A stretch of DNA of 60,683 nt from Shewanella sp. (GCF_013214165.1 NZ_JABSSM010000029.1:1-60683), one strand, 5' to 3'. Numbered from the stretch's first letter, positions 1 through 8,802 are shown. Program-made: numbers and translations. Notes: generated by a model from the letters alone, not told the origin.

Positions 1-25
1 GGCTCTGATTCGTGTCAGTGGTCAT
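1..25 (-). CDS. 5' end of the next phage tail gene (partial)
   Basis: Only the first eight codons (MTTDTNQS) are inside the window. The ATG overlaps the TGA of the tape-measure gene in an ATGA arrangement, the same coupling used throughout this late operon. By P2 gene order the gene after the tape measure is gpU, but nothing in the visible residues proves it. Confidence 0.4.
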
Positions 26-2610
26 CCGGTCATTAACTCCTGTTGGTCGGCGATTTCAGCAAGGCTAAAGTTCTTTGGTGGATGCTTAATGATCACATCG
101 CCAAAGCTCAGGCTCTTGCTGTTTGATTGGCTGGCCGCTCTGCTAGCCTTGGCGCTCATTGCAGCTTGTTGATTAATGCGCGGCTTAATGGCGTTGGCCA
201 TAGACTCGTTTGCCACAGGCTTGATATCGAGTTGCTGGGTCATGGCTTCGGGCTGATAAGGAGATAAGGCGCTTCGCTGCATCTCTACTGTTTGAATCAG
301 TGATGGTGCGGCTACCAATGGCAGCTGGTCGCGTTGTATTTCAACAGGCTGAACCATTGGCTGTGTTGACACTGTTGGCAGTTGGCCACCCTGCAGATCC
401 ACGGTTTGCATTAATGACTCAGGCACCATAGGCGAAAGCTGGTTTTGCTCAACCGGTAAGCGGGTGACGTTATCGCCTGTTGCTTGCACGACCGGGTTAG
501 TCATAGCAGGCGCATTTAGCCAAGGGCCATTCATGGGGGCCGCGTTCGCTGCATCATTGGCAGCGGTTTGCTGCATCCAAGCAGGCACAGCTTGTTGATT
601 ATGGTTTTGAATAAACTCTGGGATCACTTGCTTTGGTATGCTGTCGATGGCTTTGGTCGCTTCGCTGGTATCTACATTGGGGATTAAATCAATATCAATA
701 CCTGGCAACATATTAATATTGCCGATCATGAAATTAAGGAAATCAATGACCATGCTTTTTAACGATGCCCACACATCTTTGAACACCTTAACTAGCCCTT
801 GTACCCATCCCCATTCAGACATGGTCGCGACAAGTTCCGCCCAGCCTGCCCCCACAAAATTAAACGCCGCGGTAAAAGCATCACCAATACCGGTGCCAAT
901 CCATGCCAACCCGTCCACAATCAAGGTTAACCCATTAACGAGCGCACCGATCCCATAGGCTATGGCACCAAACACGGCCAAGCAAACACCGCCGATTAAT
1001 TTGAGGGCAAACACAACGACATCAAGCAAGAAACTCGCAAGTGGTTTTAGCGCATTGAATACAGTGGCAACAATACTGAAAAAGCTACCAAACACGCTGA
1101 GTGCAATGCCGCCTAAGGTTTTAACTAAATCAGCAATAGCATCTATTGCAAATAGAATTGGCTCACCCCACGCAGTACCTGACATCATGTTGCGTAGGTC
1201 GTCAAAATAATAAACGGCCAGCCCTATCACGCCGATTAAAGCTGCAATACCTGCAACAACCAGCCCTATCGGGTTGGCATACATAGCAAGGTTCACCGCT
1301 AGCATCATGCCGCGAAGGCCTGCCATACCAGAGGTTAGCACCGCATTGATGCCCGCCCATGCCATAGCGGCAACGCCATAGGCAGTCATGGCCATCTTGC
1401 CGACACCCATCATCACGGTAAACGCACCACCTGCGGCAACTAGGCCGAGAATAGCTATGGCGCCATAACCAAGAACACGGGTTAAGTTAGGGAAGGTTTG
1501 GGTAAACCAGATTATTTGTTTACCCATGTCTGCTATCCAACCGACAAACTGATTGAAAGCCGGTAGTACTGCAGAGCCAAAGGCAGCGCGGATAACGAAC
1601 CAAGACTGAGATAATCGTTCGCTTTGGTCTGTCATATCTTTAGCCATCTTCTCAGCTGGCCCCATACCTTTAATATTTTTAAAACTGTCGATATTGGTTT
1701 TAAGACTGTCCAAGTCTTTACTCATATTAATGATAGCGAGTGCACCATCACCAAGTCCTGCATCATCAAGGAAGGTGCGGGCATCAAGCCCAGACATACC
1801 CTCGATCATCGGTTTGATTTTTTCTATAACATCAATAATGGGCAGCAAGTCGCCCTTGCTATCAGTCAGTTTTACGCCCAGCTTTTCTTGGGCTCCGGCA
1901 ACACCTTCTAGATAGTTGGTGTATTGAGTAACGGCATCACCCTGTCCCATTGATTGACTCAACATGCCCAGCACAGCAAACTGCTCCTCCATGGAAACAC
2001 CCATTGTCGATGTTAAGGAGTGCATTCCGTCAGCCATGCCCTCCATATCAGCCATAGATGTGCCGAACAGCTGCTTTGCCATGGCAGTCATGCCCGTTAT
2101 TTTCTCGATAAACTTATCTTGGCCCATCGCGTCTGCTTGGCCTTTATTGTTGCCGTACAGAGTTTTGAAATACTTAGTTACCGTATCGGCGTCAGACTTC
2201 ATCACCATGGCAAGGGTTGCGCTAGATGCTGTGGCTGACTGCATCACGTGGACAGGCATATCTCCCATGGCCGCGCGCAATTTTGCGGTGTGGTCCAGCA
2301 CATCTGTTGCTGCTTTGCCGTACTGTAGCGAAAAATCAAAGGCGGTGGCAGTAACAGCTTTTAAAGCCTCATCAGTTACACCAAGGCCTTTTAAATTGCC
2401 CAATTTTCTATCTATCTCGATTGCTGGCATTAACGCGCTTTGCAGTGCGTAACCCGCTGCAGCAATACCGCCCACGCCAGTGGCCATCTGCATGGTCCCG
2501 GCTTGGTAGTTAGATGCTAGGCCGCTAAATTGCTGAGTGATTTTAGCAATCGGTTTAGTGATCTGATCAACCAAACCAACGGTGAACATTAACGGTTTTG
2601 GTAGGCTCAT
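22..2610 (-). CDS. Phage tail tape measure protein (P2 gpT-like)
   Basis: Sets tail length and is thought to be ejected with the DNA. At 862 residues it is the largest phage ORF here and sits directly after the tail assembly chaperone, as expected. Residues about 30-370 are Ala/Gly/Met-rich and helical, in the style of TP901-type tape measures. Hydrophobic segments lie near 375-425, 450-470 and 485-560. The C-terminal part is Pro/Gln-rich and carries four consecutive 19-residue repeats (residues 721-796), each roughly QxxQLPxVxxxxLMQTVxL, ahead of a polar tail. No lysozyme or peptidase motif was recognised. The call rests on size, composition and position. Confidence 0.85.
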   Translation of the reverse strand: MSLPKPLMFTVGLVDQITKPIAKITQQFSGLASNYQAGTMQMATGVGGIAAAGYALQSALMPAIEIDRKLGNLKGLGVTDEALKAVTATAFDFSLQYGKAATDVLDHTAKLRAAMGDMPVHVMQSATASSATLAMVMKSDADTVTKYFKTLYGNNKGQADAMGQDKFIEKITGMTAMAKQLFGTSMADMEGMADGMHSLTSTMGVSMEEQFAVLGMLSQSMGQGDAVTQYTNYLEGVAGAQEKLGVKLTDSKGDLLPIIDVIEKIKPMIEGMSGLDARTFLDDAGLGDGALAIINMSKDLDSLKTNIDSFKNIKGMGPAEKMAKDMTDQSERLSQSWFVIRAAFGSAVLPAFNQFVGWIADMGKQIIWFTQTFPNLTRVLGYGAIAILGLVAAGGAFTVMMGVGKMAMTAYGVAAMAWAGINAVLTSGMAGLRGMMLAVNLAMYANPIGLVVAGIAALIGVIGLAVYYFDDLRNMMSGTAWGEPILFAIDAIADLVKTLGGIALSVFGSFFSIVATVFNALKPLASFLLDVVVFALKLIGGVCLAVFGAIAYGIGALVNGLTLIVDGLAWIGTGIGDAFTAAFNFVGAGWAELVATMSEWGWVQGLVKVFKDVWASLKSMVIDFLNFMIGNINMLPGIDIDLIPNVDTSEATKAIDSIPKQVIPEFIQNHNQQAVPAWMQQTAANDAANAAPMNGPWLNAPAMTNPVVQATGDNVTRLPVEQNQLSPMVPESLMQTVDLQGGQLPTVSTQPMVQPVEIQRDQLPLVAAPSLIQTVEMQRSALSPYQPEAMTQQLDIKPVANESMANAIKPRINQQAAMSAKASRAASQSNSKSLSFGDVIIKHPPKNFSLAEIADQQELMTG
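223..450 (-). repeat. Four tandem 19-codon repeats in the tape measure gene
   Basis: Residues 721-796 divide into four blocks of exactly 19 residues beginning EQNQLSP, QGGQLPT, QRDQLPL and QRSALSP, and ending TVDL, PVEI, TVEM and QLDI. The protein periodicity is clear. The DNA copies have diverged, which suggests an old duplication kept by selection rather than a fresh microsatellite. Confidence 0.8.
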
Positions 2611-2661
2611 TGGTGATCACTCTCCTCGTTGCTGTATAACCTAGCCGGCTTAACTGGACTA

Positions 2662-2850
2662 TTAACCAGAGAAGGCCTTGTTCACGCCGTTGGCGGTGAC
2701 TATTTCAAGGCTCTCTAAATGATTTTTATGCAGCCAAAGCGCTCGGGCTATCGACTGCTCACTGTCGTCTTCGTGCGGTAACAGATGCCGACGAATGATC
2801 AGCATTTGCTCCAGCTGGTTGTTATCTATTGACTCAACCAGCGCGGTTAT
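2662..2850 (-). CDS. Frameshift extension of the tail assembly chaperone (E' / GT-like)
   Basis: There is no start codon of its own at the join. The frame is entered from the upstream chaperone by a -1 slip on seven A residues, giving 62 more residues (starting ITALVESIDNN, ending VNKAFSG) and a fusion of about 150 residues. Long-tailed phages typically make both a short and a frameshifted chaperone immediately before the tape measure; P2 makes E and E+E'. Position, length, slippery heptamer and downstream hairpin all agree. Confidence 0.8.
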   Translation of the reverse strand: MTALVESIDNNQLEQMLIIRRHLLPHEDDSEQSIARALWLHKNHLESLEIVTANGVNKAFSG

Positions 2851-2856
2851 TTTTTT
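2814..2856 (-). promoter_or_regulatory. -1 ribosomal frameshift signal (A AAA AAA plus stem-loop)
   Basis: On the minus strand the chaperone ends GTA AAA AAA TAA, so the heptamer A AAA AAA is in the correct phase for a -1 slip, just before the stop. A 7-nt spacer follows, then a perfect 8-bp stem (GCTGGTTG with CAACCAGC, 2835-2842 and 2814-2821) around a 13-nt loop. Heptamer, spacer and stem match the classic arrangement. Confidence 0.8.
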
Positions 2857-3113
2857 ACCGCGATTTCCAGCACCGGTGCGAACTCACCTTTCAGCGCCCC
2901 AGCTATCTGCACTTCTGCGCCAGGTGACTCGGCGAGGAGATTTTTCAATTCTTCTTTCTGAGATTTATCGATGGCGCGCATCACAAAGTTGTGCGAAGCA
3001 CTGCACACGGATCCACCGCGAGATACGCTATCGACAAAATCTGAGTGGTCATTCACGGTCATGTTAAATTTAAACTCTGTGTTGCCTATGGTCAGGGTCA
3101 CTGTCTTTTTCAT
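2847..3113 (-). CDS. Phage tail assembly chaperone, short form (E-like)
   Basis: An 88-residue protein (MKKTVTLTIGNTEF...) ending in ...EIAVKK at a slippery A-run. It would coat the tape measure protein during tail assembly. It starts by ATGA overlap with the preceding membrane-protein gene. Identification rests on its place directly before the tape measure and on the frameshift signal at its 3' end; the sequence itself is not strongly diagnostic. Confidence 0.7.
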   Translation of the reverse strand: MKKTVTLTIGNTEFKFNMTVNDHSDFVDSVSRGGSVCSASHNFVMRAIDKSQKEELKNLLAESPGAEVQIAGALKGEFAPVLEIAVKK

Positions 3114-3376
3114 GCTGCATCCTTATCTTTTCGATTAATTAATAGTTCTTTGAGGTTGTTAAAGCCGTCTTTCATCTGACGCTCAATGCGGTCACCTAAG
3201 TCTTTCATATCATCTTTTGTGGCATAGGTTTCGGCCACATGGGTTTTGTGATCGCTCAGTTCTTTAGCTGTGGTTTTGTGGGCGTTATATAGCGAGATGA
3301 TCACCGGCACTAGCACACCTAAAATCAAACTCATAAAGGCAATGGCAACCATCACCCAAGTGGCGACTTGATTCAT
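3110..3376 (-). CDS. Small phage membrane protein with coiled coil, lysis cassette
   Basis: 88 residues. One transmembrane helix near residues 8-30 is followed by a charged, probably coiled-coil segment ending in KDKDAA. It overlaps both the holin gene upstream and the chaperone gene downstream by ATGA, so it is translationally coupled inside the lysis cassette. The layout (one N-terminal membrane helix plus cytoplasmic coil) resembles XhlA-type lysis helpers or a spanin-like accessory, but I cannot name a family. Confidence 0.55.
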   Translation of the reverse strand: MNQVATWVMVAIAFMSLILGVLVPVIISLYNAHKTTAKELSDHKTHVAETYATKDDMKDLGDRIERQMKDGFNNLKELLINRKDKDAA

Positions 3377-3942
3377 TTTCTCTTCCCTACCAGATTAATC
3401 AGACCTGAAAAAATGGATTCAGGGGCGGCATTCGACACGGCCTGATACTTCTGCTGTTTCTCTTTGGTTCGCATGCCAAAGTAAGCACGTAAGAGCGCAG
3501 TTGGTGTACCTAAAATGGCAATAATCAAAGGCCAGCTTTCACCAATGGCCGTGATGATTTCGGTATCTTTGTTAAACATGGCCACGGCTAGAAACGAGAT
3601 AAGCACTACCACAGAGAACGCCACTATTCGGGCCATCATCATGGCAATAGCCGGTCGGGTTGAATTACCGGTTTTATCCACGTCACCCAAGGCTTGGATC
3701 ACATTGGTGTACTCTTTAATGGCGGTAATTTCGACATCGAATTTTTTGGTTAACACTTGGGCCTGCACTTCGGCTGGCAGTGACGAAACAGCATCTTGTA
3801 TTTCGGCGCCTGTGGCCTTATCGCCTAACTTGCTGTCATCGGGAAGAAACTCATTAATCACCTTGAGAATAGCGTTACCACCGGGGATCACGTCAGCTAG
3901 TATTGAAGTGCCAACTCTTCCAAGAATGCTTAATAAGTTCAT
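3373..3942 (-). CDS. Phage holin (3TM holin family type)
   Basis: 189 residues. The N-terminal half is soluble; two strong membrane helices lie near residues 101-123 and 134-153, followed by a basic tail ending VGKRK. It lies between the endolysin gene (3945-4496) and a second small membrane protein, the normal lysis-cassette position. It should form the inner-membrane lesions that release endolysin. The family assignment is from overall look and context. Confidence 0.75.
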   Translation of the reverse strand: MNLLSILGRVGTSILADVIPGGNAILKVINEFLPDDSKLGDKATGAEIQDAVSSLPAEVQAQVLTKKFDVEITAIKEYTNVIQALGDVDKTGNSTRPAIAMMMARIVAFSVVVLISFLAVAMFNKDTEIITAIGESWPLIIAILGTPTALLRAYFGMRTKEKQQKYQAVSNAAPESIFSGLINLVGKRK

Positions 3943-3944
3943 AG

Positions 3945-4496
3945 CTACAACTCTACTATTCGAGATATCCAGCCAAACTGATACTTCTCTTGGCTTTCAT
4001 CGTTTACAGCAATATCGATACAAAACGCGATTCTTAAGCCGCGTATAGCCTCGGTTAATACGGCTAACCCTTTACGCTTGCGGTGCTGTAAAAACGCGTT
4101 GAGCGCATAAATAGAGCGACTGCCCAAGATGCCGTCAGCGGTTAAATCGGCATAAAGGGTTTGCTGCTTGTTCATCACATTAAGCGTGGTTTGTAAGGCC
4201 TTGGCGGCATGAAATGGCGCAGAGTTCACCCCAAAATCAAACAACTGCTCGGTGAGTGCTTCACTGTGCTGGCTTATCGCATCAAGCTTTAGCGGGTCCC
4301 AATAGGTTTTCTTGTAGATATGAAACGCCATCTCATAAGGCAGCAACTTCATTTCACCTTGATACCCATGAGCACGAGCCGTTTTCAACGTGATGCCATA
4401 CATGGTTTCACCGCCGCGATCGGTCGGGTCATTGACGTAACCGCCCTCGCGTTCGATCAGTTCTTCAATCAATCTGTTTTTTAATTGGCTCATCAT
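3945..4496 (-). CDS. Phage endolysin, glycosyl hydrolase family 108-type muramidase
   Basis: 183 residues. The N-terminal motif ELIEREGGYVNDPTDRGGET carries the expected catalytic Glu (residue 17) of the EGGY/EGGF family, and a C-terminal peptidoglycan-binding-like part follows. It would cut the glycan backbone of peptidoglycan at lysis. No signal peptide is seen, so release by the adjacent holin is expected. The start overlaps the stop of the zinc-finger gene as ATGA; a second ATG lies one codon later. Confidence 0.85.
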   Translation of the reverse strand: MMSQLKNRLIEELIEREGGYVNDPTDRGGETMYGITLKTARAHGYQGEMKLLPYEMAFHIYKKTYWDPLKLDAISQHSEALTEQLFDFGVNSAPFHAAKALQTTLNVMNKQQTLYADLTADGILGSRSIYALNAFLQHRKRKGLAVLTEAIRGLRIAFCIDIAVNDESQEKYQFGWISRIVEL

Positions 4497-4693
4497 TTAC
4501 GCTCACTTATCGTCTGACACGCAATACACAGTTCAACACCTGGCACCGCTTGCTGCCTTGCTTGACTGATAGCCTCATCACATTCGATACAAAGGCTGGC
4601 ACTGGGTTTTGCAGGTTTAGCTAACATGCGCCGCGCCCTGTCTCTCTCTTCTGCCCGTTGTTCATGTTTTACCGCTAAATCTGCATCATCCAT
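4493..4693 (-). CDS. TraR/DksA-type C4 zinc-finger protein
   Basis: 66 residues with a Cys-x2-Cys...Cys-x2-Cys finger (C35, C38, C56, C59) after a short charged helix. This matches small phage TraR/DksA-like proteins that bind the secondary channel of RNA polymerase. It sits between the tail tube gene and the endolysin. The family is clear; whether it alters transcription of the late operon is inference. Confidence 0.8.
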   Translation of the reverse strand: MDDADLAVKHEQRAEERDRARRMLAKPAKPSASLCIECDEAISQARQQAVPGVELCIACQTISERK

Positions 4694-4710
4694 TGACTGG
4701 CCCTTATTGA

Positions 4711-4738
4711 ACTTTGGTTACTGAACTTTGGTTACTGA
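4711..4738. repeat. Two perfect tandem copies of a 14-bp unit
   Basis: ACTTTGGTTACTGA occurs twice head to tail across the 3' end of the tube gene. The second copy includes the tube gene stop codon. It looks like a short slipped-strand duplication with no obvious function. Confidence 0.85.
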
Positions 4739-5181
4739 ACTATGTTTTCGATTTCTTCGGGGCGCAGGTACGGCACACCATCGATATGCACAAAATCGGG
4801 ACTTGTGATATCGAACGGGATTTTAAACAAGCTGGCACTGCCGCCTTTCGGATCGATATCGAGCAGATCACTCAGTTTGATACGGCACCCGAAGCACTCG
4901 ACCTTCATTTCGTCTTGTGAAGTTTTGGCATAAAACTGAATATCGAAATTAGGCATTGCTCGCCAAGAGCCCGCTGATTTAGCTTGTTGGCTGATTAATG
5001 CAAAATTAGCCGCGTTAACGGTTAGTTCACCACTTCCCGCCACATCGCCATCGACGGCACCGTCGGGCACACCGCCTGTTTGTGACACCCCGCTGTTATC
5101 AGTAATCGTTACCGATGCAGAATCGACTTGTATTGCGGTATCACCCAGATGGGTTCTAAAATTCATTCCTGATAAACGCAT
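4732..5181 (-). CDS. Phage tail tube-like protein (DUF2597 type)
   Basis: 149 residues (MRLSGMNFRTHLGD...). It follows the sheath gene, the position of the tail tube (P2 FII) in HP1/K139-like phages, and resembles the DUF2597 proteins of that group. The beta-rich composition suits a tube subunit. The tube role is inferred from position; the resemblance is from memory and not a computed match. Confidence 0.7.
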   Translation of the reverse strand: MRLSGMNFRTHLGDTAIQVDSASVTITDNSGVSQTGGVPDGAVDGDVAGSGELTVNAANFALISQQAKSAGSWRAMPNFDIQFYAKTSQDEMKVECFGCRIKLSDLLDIDPKGGSASLFKIPFDITSPDFVHIDGVPYLRPEEIENIVQ

Positions 5182-5241
5182 CTTGTTTGCTCCTAATTCG
5201 TTGTGTAGTCGTTACGTTAGTCGTTGCATAAGAATCGGCGT

Positions 5242-6348
5242 TTAGATAACGCTAAGATCCAACATGATGTTGACTGTAATCGACTTAGGGCTGTTATATG
5301 GACGCACAACCATTGTGATAGTGACTTTGGTTTTACTCATCCACACAATTGATATATCGCCCTCGCGTGGCGGCATGATGTCACCAGGGAACGGCACCCC
5401 ATTTACCGTGGTGGTTTTACTCATCATTCGTAGCGGCTTGATAAAGTAAGCCTTGTTGAGCTCGATGCTGGCAGGCGTTGAGTTAAGGATGCGGTTGGCT
5501 ACACGCAAGATGCCGCGAACGCGGACTTCACGACTGGCCTTGTGTACCACGCGCAGGTTTTCAATCACCTGAAAATCGCCGCCGTCTACTTCCAAGGTTG
5601 AACCATCCCCCCAATAAATTCCGGCCACATCTGGGTACCACTGGGGCACACTGAGTCGCGCCTTGGCTAAGGTGTTGAGGCTGGCCAGCGCTAGCGGGGC
5701 GTCGGCTGAATCGGTTGGCATAGCGCCCAATCCGGCAACTGAGCCGGTGGCCACGCGCATGGGGGAATCTGCAATGCTGACACTGCGGTTACATAGACGG
5801 CCAGCGAGTACACCCGCGTTATTGCCATTAAGTTGAGGTACCGGCACCACTAACGGCAGGGCTAACCCCGCAACCAGCGCCGTCATCTTGGCTTCATAGA
5901 CGGCCCACGTTTCGCTGTCTTTATCGATACCAGGTAGTGCAACGATGGCTGAACACCAACGACCGTGTGAGCCTTGCAGGGCTAATACGGCATCTGAAAT
6001 ACCGCTGATAGCTAGGGCTGTGGTTTGAGCGTCACAGACAACGACCGTTTCGAAGCTCTGTACTTCGTTAGCGTGACCGATGGCCGTGGCTATGGTTTCG
6101 TCTGTAGCAAGTGGATACGCTGCCGCCGTCCAGTTCTGGCCTGCGTTAAGCTGTGCCGCAATAAGCTGTTTACGCAGGTTACTGTCGACAAACATAACTT
6201 TGAGATCACTCTGGGCGTTGACAGAGAAAAGCTGACTCTCCTCTTCCGATTTACCCGCTAAACCGATAAACAGGAAGTGGCGCTCGATTGCTTGCACCTC
6301 GCCCTGTCCTTGGTTTTGATTGTTGACGGTCACTTCACCTAATGACAT
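5242..6348 (-). CDS. Contractile tail sheath protein (DUF2586 type)
   Basis: 368 residues (MSLGEVTVNNQNQGQGE...). Forms the contractile sheath around the tail tube. The C-terminal domain (VRPYNSPKSITVNIMLDL) and the place between the gpS-like and tube genes fit HP1/K139-type sheaths annotated DUF2586. A contractile sheath makes this prophage a myovirus. Confidence 0.75.
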   Translation of the reverse strand: MSLGEVTVNNQNQGQGEVQAIERHFLFIGLAGKSEEESQLFSVNAQSDLKVMFVDSNLRKQLIAAQLNAGQNWTAAAYPLATDETIATAIGHANEVQSFETVVVCDAQTTALAISGISDAVLALQGSHGRWCSAIVALPGIDKDSETWAVYEAKMTALVAGLALPLVVPVPQLNGNNAGVLAGRLCNRSVSIADSPMRVATGSVAGLGAMPTDSADAPLALASLNTLAKARLSVPQWYPDVAGIYWGDGSTLEVDGGDFQVIENLRVVHKASREVRVRGILRVANRILNSTPASIELNKAYFIKPLRMMSKTTTVNGVPFPGDIMPPREGDISIVWMSKTKVTITMVVRPYNSPKSITVNIMLDLSVI

Positions 6349-6380
6349 AGGGTTATCCTCTCTATCTGTGAACGGTTCAT

Positions 6381-7028
6381 TTAGTTAATTTGCTCAATAA
6401 TTTGGGCTAGCTGACGCTGTACGTTGACGGTGCTATCGCCTAAGAATGAGCGCGGAGGTGCTTTTGTTTGCCAACTTGATTTGTCCTCTCTGTTACGAAG
6501 CCTTTTTAATATCGCACCTGCTTGAGTCATTGTTAGAGTTGACATAAGTTCTTTTATCGTTGCTCTGCGATAGCCTTTACCTTTGTTTTTTCTAACCTTA
6601 AAACCTTTTTTTGATAGTGCTTTTGCCATGCCACGGCTGCATGGTTGATTCTTGTTAAGCTTTCCAAACCTTCGGTCCACCCTTGTTTTGTTCATCGTAA
6701 AAGCCCCACCTTCTGAGTGAAAAGCGGCAACCTTACCTACTGATGGATTCTCATGCTTGAGTTCTAATCTGTTCTTATTAAAAACAAATGGCTTAAGAGT
6801 TTTGCCTAGTCGTTTTAATAATTTACCCTTGCCACTTCCTTTACGCGGATTGAACGGTTTACCGTTTACGTCTTTCTGTTTTTTAATTCGTTCTCTGGCC
6901 AATTTACGTTCATATATCCCTAACGTTTTTAAGATTCGGACACGTTTATTAGCTGGCAGCGATAACAGCAATAATTGGTTTTTAAGGCTTAAGGCCTGTT
7001 GCTTATTTGGGGTGATGACTAAACTCAT
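6381..7028 (-). CDS. Phage virion morphogenesis / tail completion protein (P2 gpS-like)
   Basis: 215 residues and very basic (many Lys/Arg), ending in ...PPRSFLGDSTVNVQRQLAQIIEQIN; the PPRSFLG stretch is typical of the gpS family. gpS with gpR finishes the tail for head joining. The ATG overlaps the gpR-like stop (ATGA), keeping the P2 R-S pairing. Confidence 0.8.
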   Translation of the reverse strand: MSLVITPNKQQALSLKNQLLLLSLPANKRVRILKTLGIYERKLARERIKKQKDVNGKPFNPRKGSGKGKLLKRLGKTLKPFVFNKNRLELKHENPSVGKVAAFHSEGGAFTMNKTRVDRRFGKLNKNQPCSRGMAKALSKKGFKVRKNKGKGYRRATIKELMSTLTMTQAGAILKRLRNREDKSSWQTKAPPRSFLGDSTVNVQRQLAQIIEQIN

Positions 7029-7510
7029 GTATCACCACCAATACTGACCACGGTATCTATGGTTTCGGCCACATTAACCGGCGCAATATCTAAGCTATAG
7101 TTCTGAGCATTGAACTTAATACCGCCATTTGCATCGGGGATAATCTCAATGTCATCAAGCAGCTGCAGCTCAATCAATATTGTGGTGTTGTCGTCGCTTT
7201 CGGCGTCGATATCGATATCGGGATCGGCCAAGTCATAGGTCTCTCTATCCCAACCACTGTCGATCAGAAAGGTCGCTATGAGCGCAAGCAGGTTGTATGG
7301 GTTCACCTTGAGGTGAGGAAAACTCTGTATATGGATAACAGCCGTGTGTTTCCACTTGGCGATGCGGTACCCCTCGAGACCTAAGTCTTGATTGCAGATC
7401 ACTAGTGTGCCGTGTTCCTGCCATGCATCGATATTATTCGCTTTGATATGCGGTTTAAGGCTGGTCAGTAAAAACTCTGTGACAAGCTGCAGTTGGGTTT
7501 TCTGGCTCAT
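7025..7510 (-). CDS. Phage tail completion protein (P2 gpR-like)
   Basis: 161 residues (MSQKTQLQLVTEFLLTSLKP...), Asp-rich in the C-terminal half (DLADPDIDIDAESDD). Position between gpL and gpS and general composition fit gpR. Both ends overlap neighbours by ATGA, so translation is coupled across L-R-S. Confidence 0.7.
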   Translation of the reverse strand: MSQKTQLQLVTEFLLTSLKPHIKANNIDAWQEHGTLVICNQDLGLEGYRIAKWKHTAVIHIQSFPHLKVNPYNLLALIATFLIDSGWDRETYDLADPDIDIDAESDDNTTILIELQLLDDIEIIPDANGGIKFNAQNYSLDIAPVNVAETIDTVVSIGGDT

Positions 7511-7974
7511 AGGCTGTGCACTCCCGCACGGCCAAGACCAAGCAGCAGACGAACGCTTCGATTACTTTGGGCTAAAATGGCATCTTGCTGTTCGGGGTCG
7601 CTGGCTTTATTGGCTCCCGATTCCTTTTGGTCTACAGCAGAAAAATAGCCCAGCAGATCGGCATGGGAACGCGCATAAACGGCTCCGCGATAAATGCTTC
7701 TCTGCTTCTCTGTAAATACAGGGATTGAATTTTCATTCAGGGTAAAAGAAGCGTCCGTTCCCTGTTTCATGATGAAACTACTAAGTTGCTGTTGAACTTC
7801 TTCGCTGCTGCGATTGAGTGAATCGGCGATCACAGCCTCTTCGTAAAACTCAGGAATACGGCGGTGCTGACGAAATTCGCCCGTCGACAGTTCAGGCCAG
7901 CCGCTATCACTCCCGTCACCAGAATCGATAGCAATGCTTGTTTGTTCACCTGCGTTAAAACCGAATCCGCTCAT
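7507..7974 (-). CDS. Head completion/stabilisation protein (P2 gpL-like)
   Basis: About 155 residues from MSGFGFNAGE. The frame is open to ATGs at 8004 and 7983, but the start at 7974 has a GTGAG Shine-Dalgarno-like stretch about 9 nt upstream and gives the usual short gpL N-terminus. Conserved-looking parts are RRIPEFYEEAVIADSLNRS and YRGAVYARSHADLLGYF, typical of gpL, which plugs the packaged head. Confidence 0.8.
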   Translation of the reverse strand: MSGFGFNAGEQTSIAIDSGDGSDSGWPELSTGEFRQHRRIPEFYEEAVIADSLNRSSEEVQQQLSSFIMKQGTDASFTLNENSIPVFTEKQRSIYRGAVYARSHADLLGYFSAVDQKESGANKASDPEQQDAILAQSNRSVRLLLGLGRAGVHSL

Positions 7975-8131
7975 ATCATTCATCTCACTCTCAATAACAA
8001 GCACTCAGTGCGCTCATGGCTGTGCAACAGCTAATTGGGTTCAGTGCGGTTAGCGTCGACGTGGTTATTAACAGTCACCTGTTAAACACTCGGCTAGCGC
8101 ACTGGAGGGTTGGGAGTCGGTCCCAGCACTA

Positions 8132-8770
8132 TTAACTTTGCTCCTGTGAGCCATAAGCTTCTAATGCACGTATTCTCATATCAATCTTGTTTCTTACTGT
8201 CTTAACACCTACGTTTTTATGCAAACTGGCGGCTTTTTCAAGTAGCCCATCAGCTTGCTGTAACGCGCTGATATCACCCACTTGTGTTGGTTTAACATCG
8301 CCATTTGTTGCTCGCAGTAGCGCCAAACCCGCGAACTTGTAATATTTTGCGGTGATCTGTTCTGCCAGCTTCCAATCGTTAACCACGCGGTTAAACACCT
8401 GGCTGAAATACGGCTCAATGCTGTGGCCATTTTCGGCTTGTTCTTCTGCCCAATCGAATACCGTATCTGAGATAAAGCTCGGCCAGTTGCGGCGAATACC
8501 TGTCGGTTGGCCCAGTTCGATGGCCTTAAAGGCGAATTCAAGCGCTCGGCCAAAGTCAGCAATATCGAACAGCCAAATAATGCAACGAGAAAATATAGGG
8601 TGATCACTGGGTTCAATCTCCTTTACGGCCACATCGGCCAGATACTTATCAACTATGGGTTGCCACTTGGGCAGCAACACTTCGCGCTTGTGAGTTATCT
8701 TGTCTTGCCGTCTGGCGAAGCCCTTGAGCTTTTTCAGGTCGGCATCGAGTTCAATCAACTGCAAATGCAA
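8132..8770 (-). CDS. Terminase small/endonuclease subunit (P2 gpM-like)
   Basis: Cuts at cos and works with gpP. Residues matching the family include KREVLLPKWQPIVDKYL and GALEFAFKAIELG-like DIADFGRALEFAFKAIELG. The only start available near the 5' end is TTG at 8770, with no Shine-Dalgarno sequence. The open frame continues upstream for another 34 codons (from 8872) with protein that looks genuine (ASILAFREKCQAKKQ). It begins exactly where the preceding ORF carries an A AAA AAG slippery site. gpM may therefore be made mainly as a -1 frameshift fusion of about 439 residues. Confidence 0.75.
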   Translation of the reverse strand: MHLQLIELDADLKKLKGFARRQDKITHKREVLLPKWQPIVDKYLADVAVKEIEPSDHPIFSRCIIWLFDIADFGRALEFAFKAIELGQPTGIRRNWPSFISDTVFDWAEEQAENGHSIEPYFSQVFNRVVNDWKLAEQITAKYYKFAGLALLRATNGDVKPTQVGDISALQQADGLLEKAASLHKNVGVKTVRNKIDMRIRALEAYGSQEQS

Positions 8771-8802
8771 ACTGGGGGCGTATGATGCGCTCCCGGTATG
8801 CG

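Noticed and set aside
1964..2452. Long plus-strand open frames opposite the tape measure gene
   Set aside because: They are antisense shadows of a highly biased coding frame and have no independent support.
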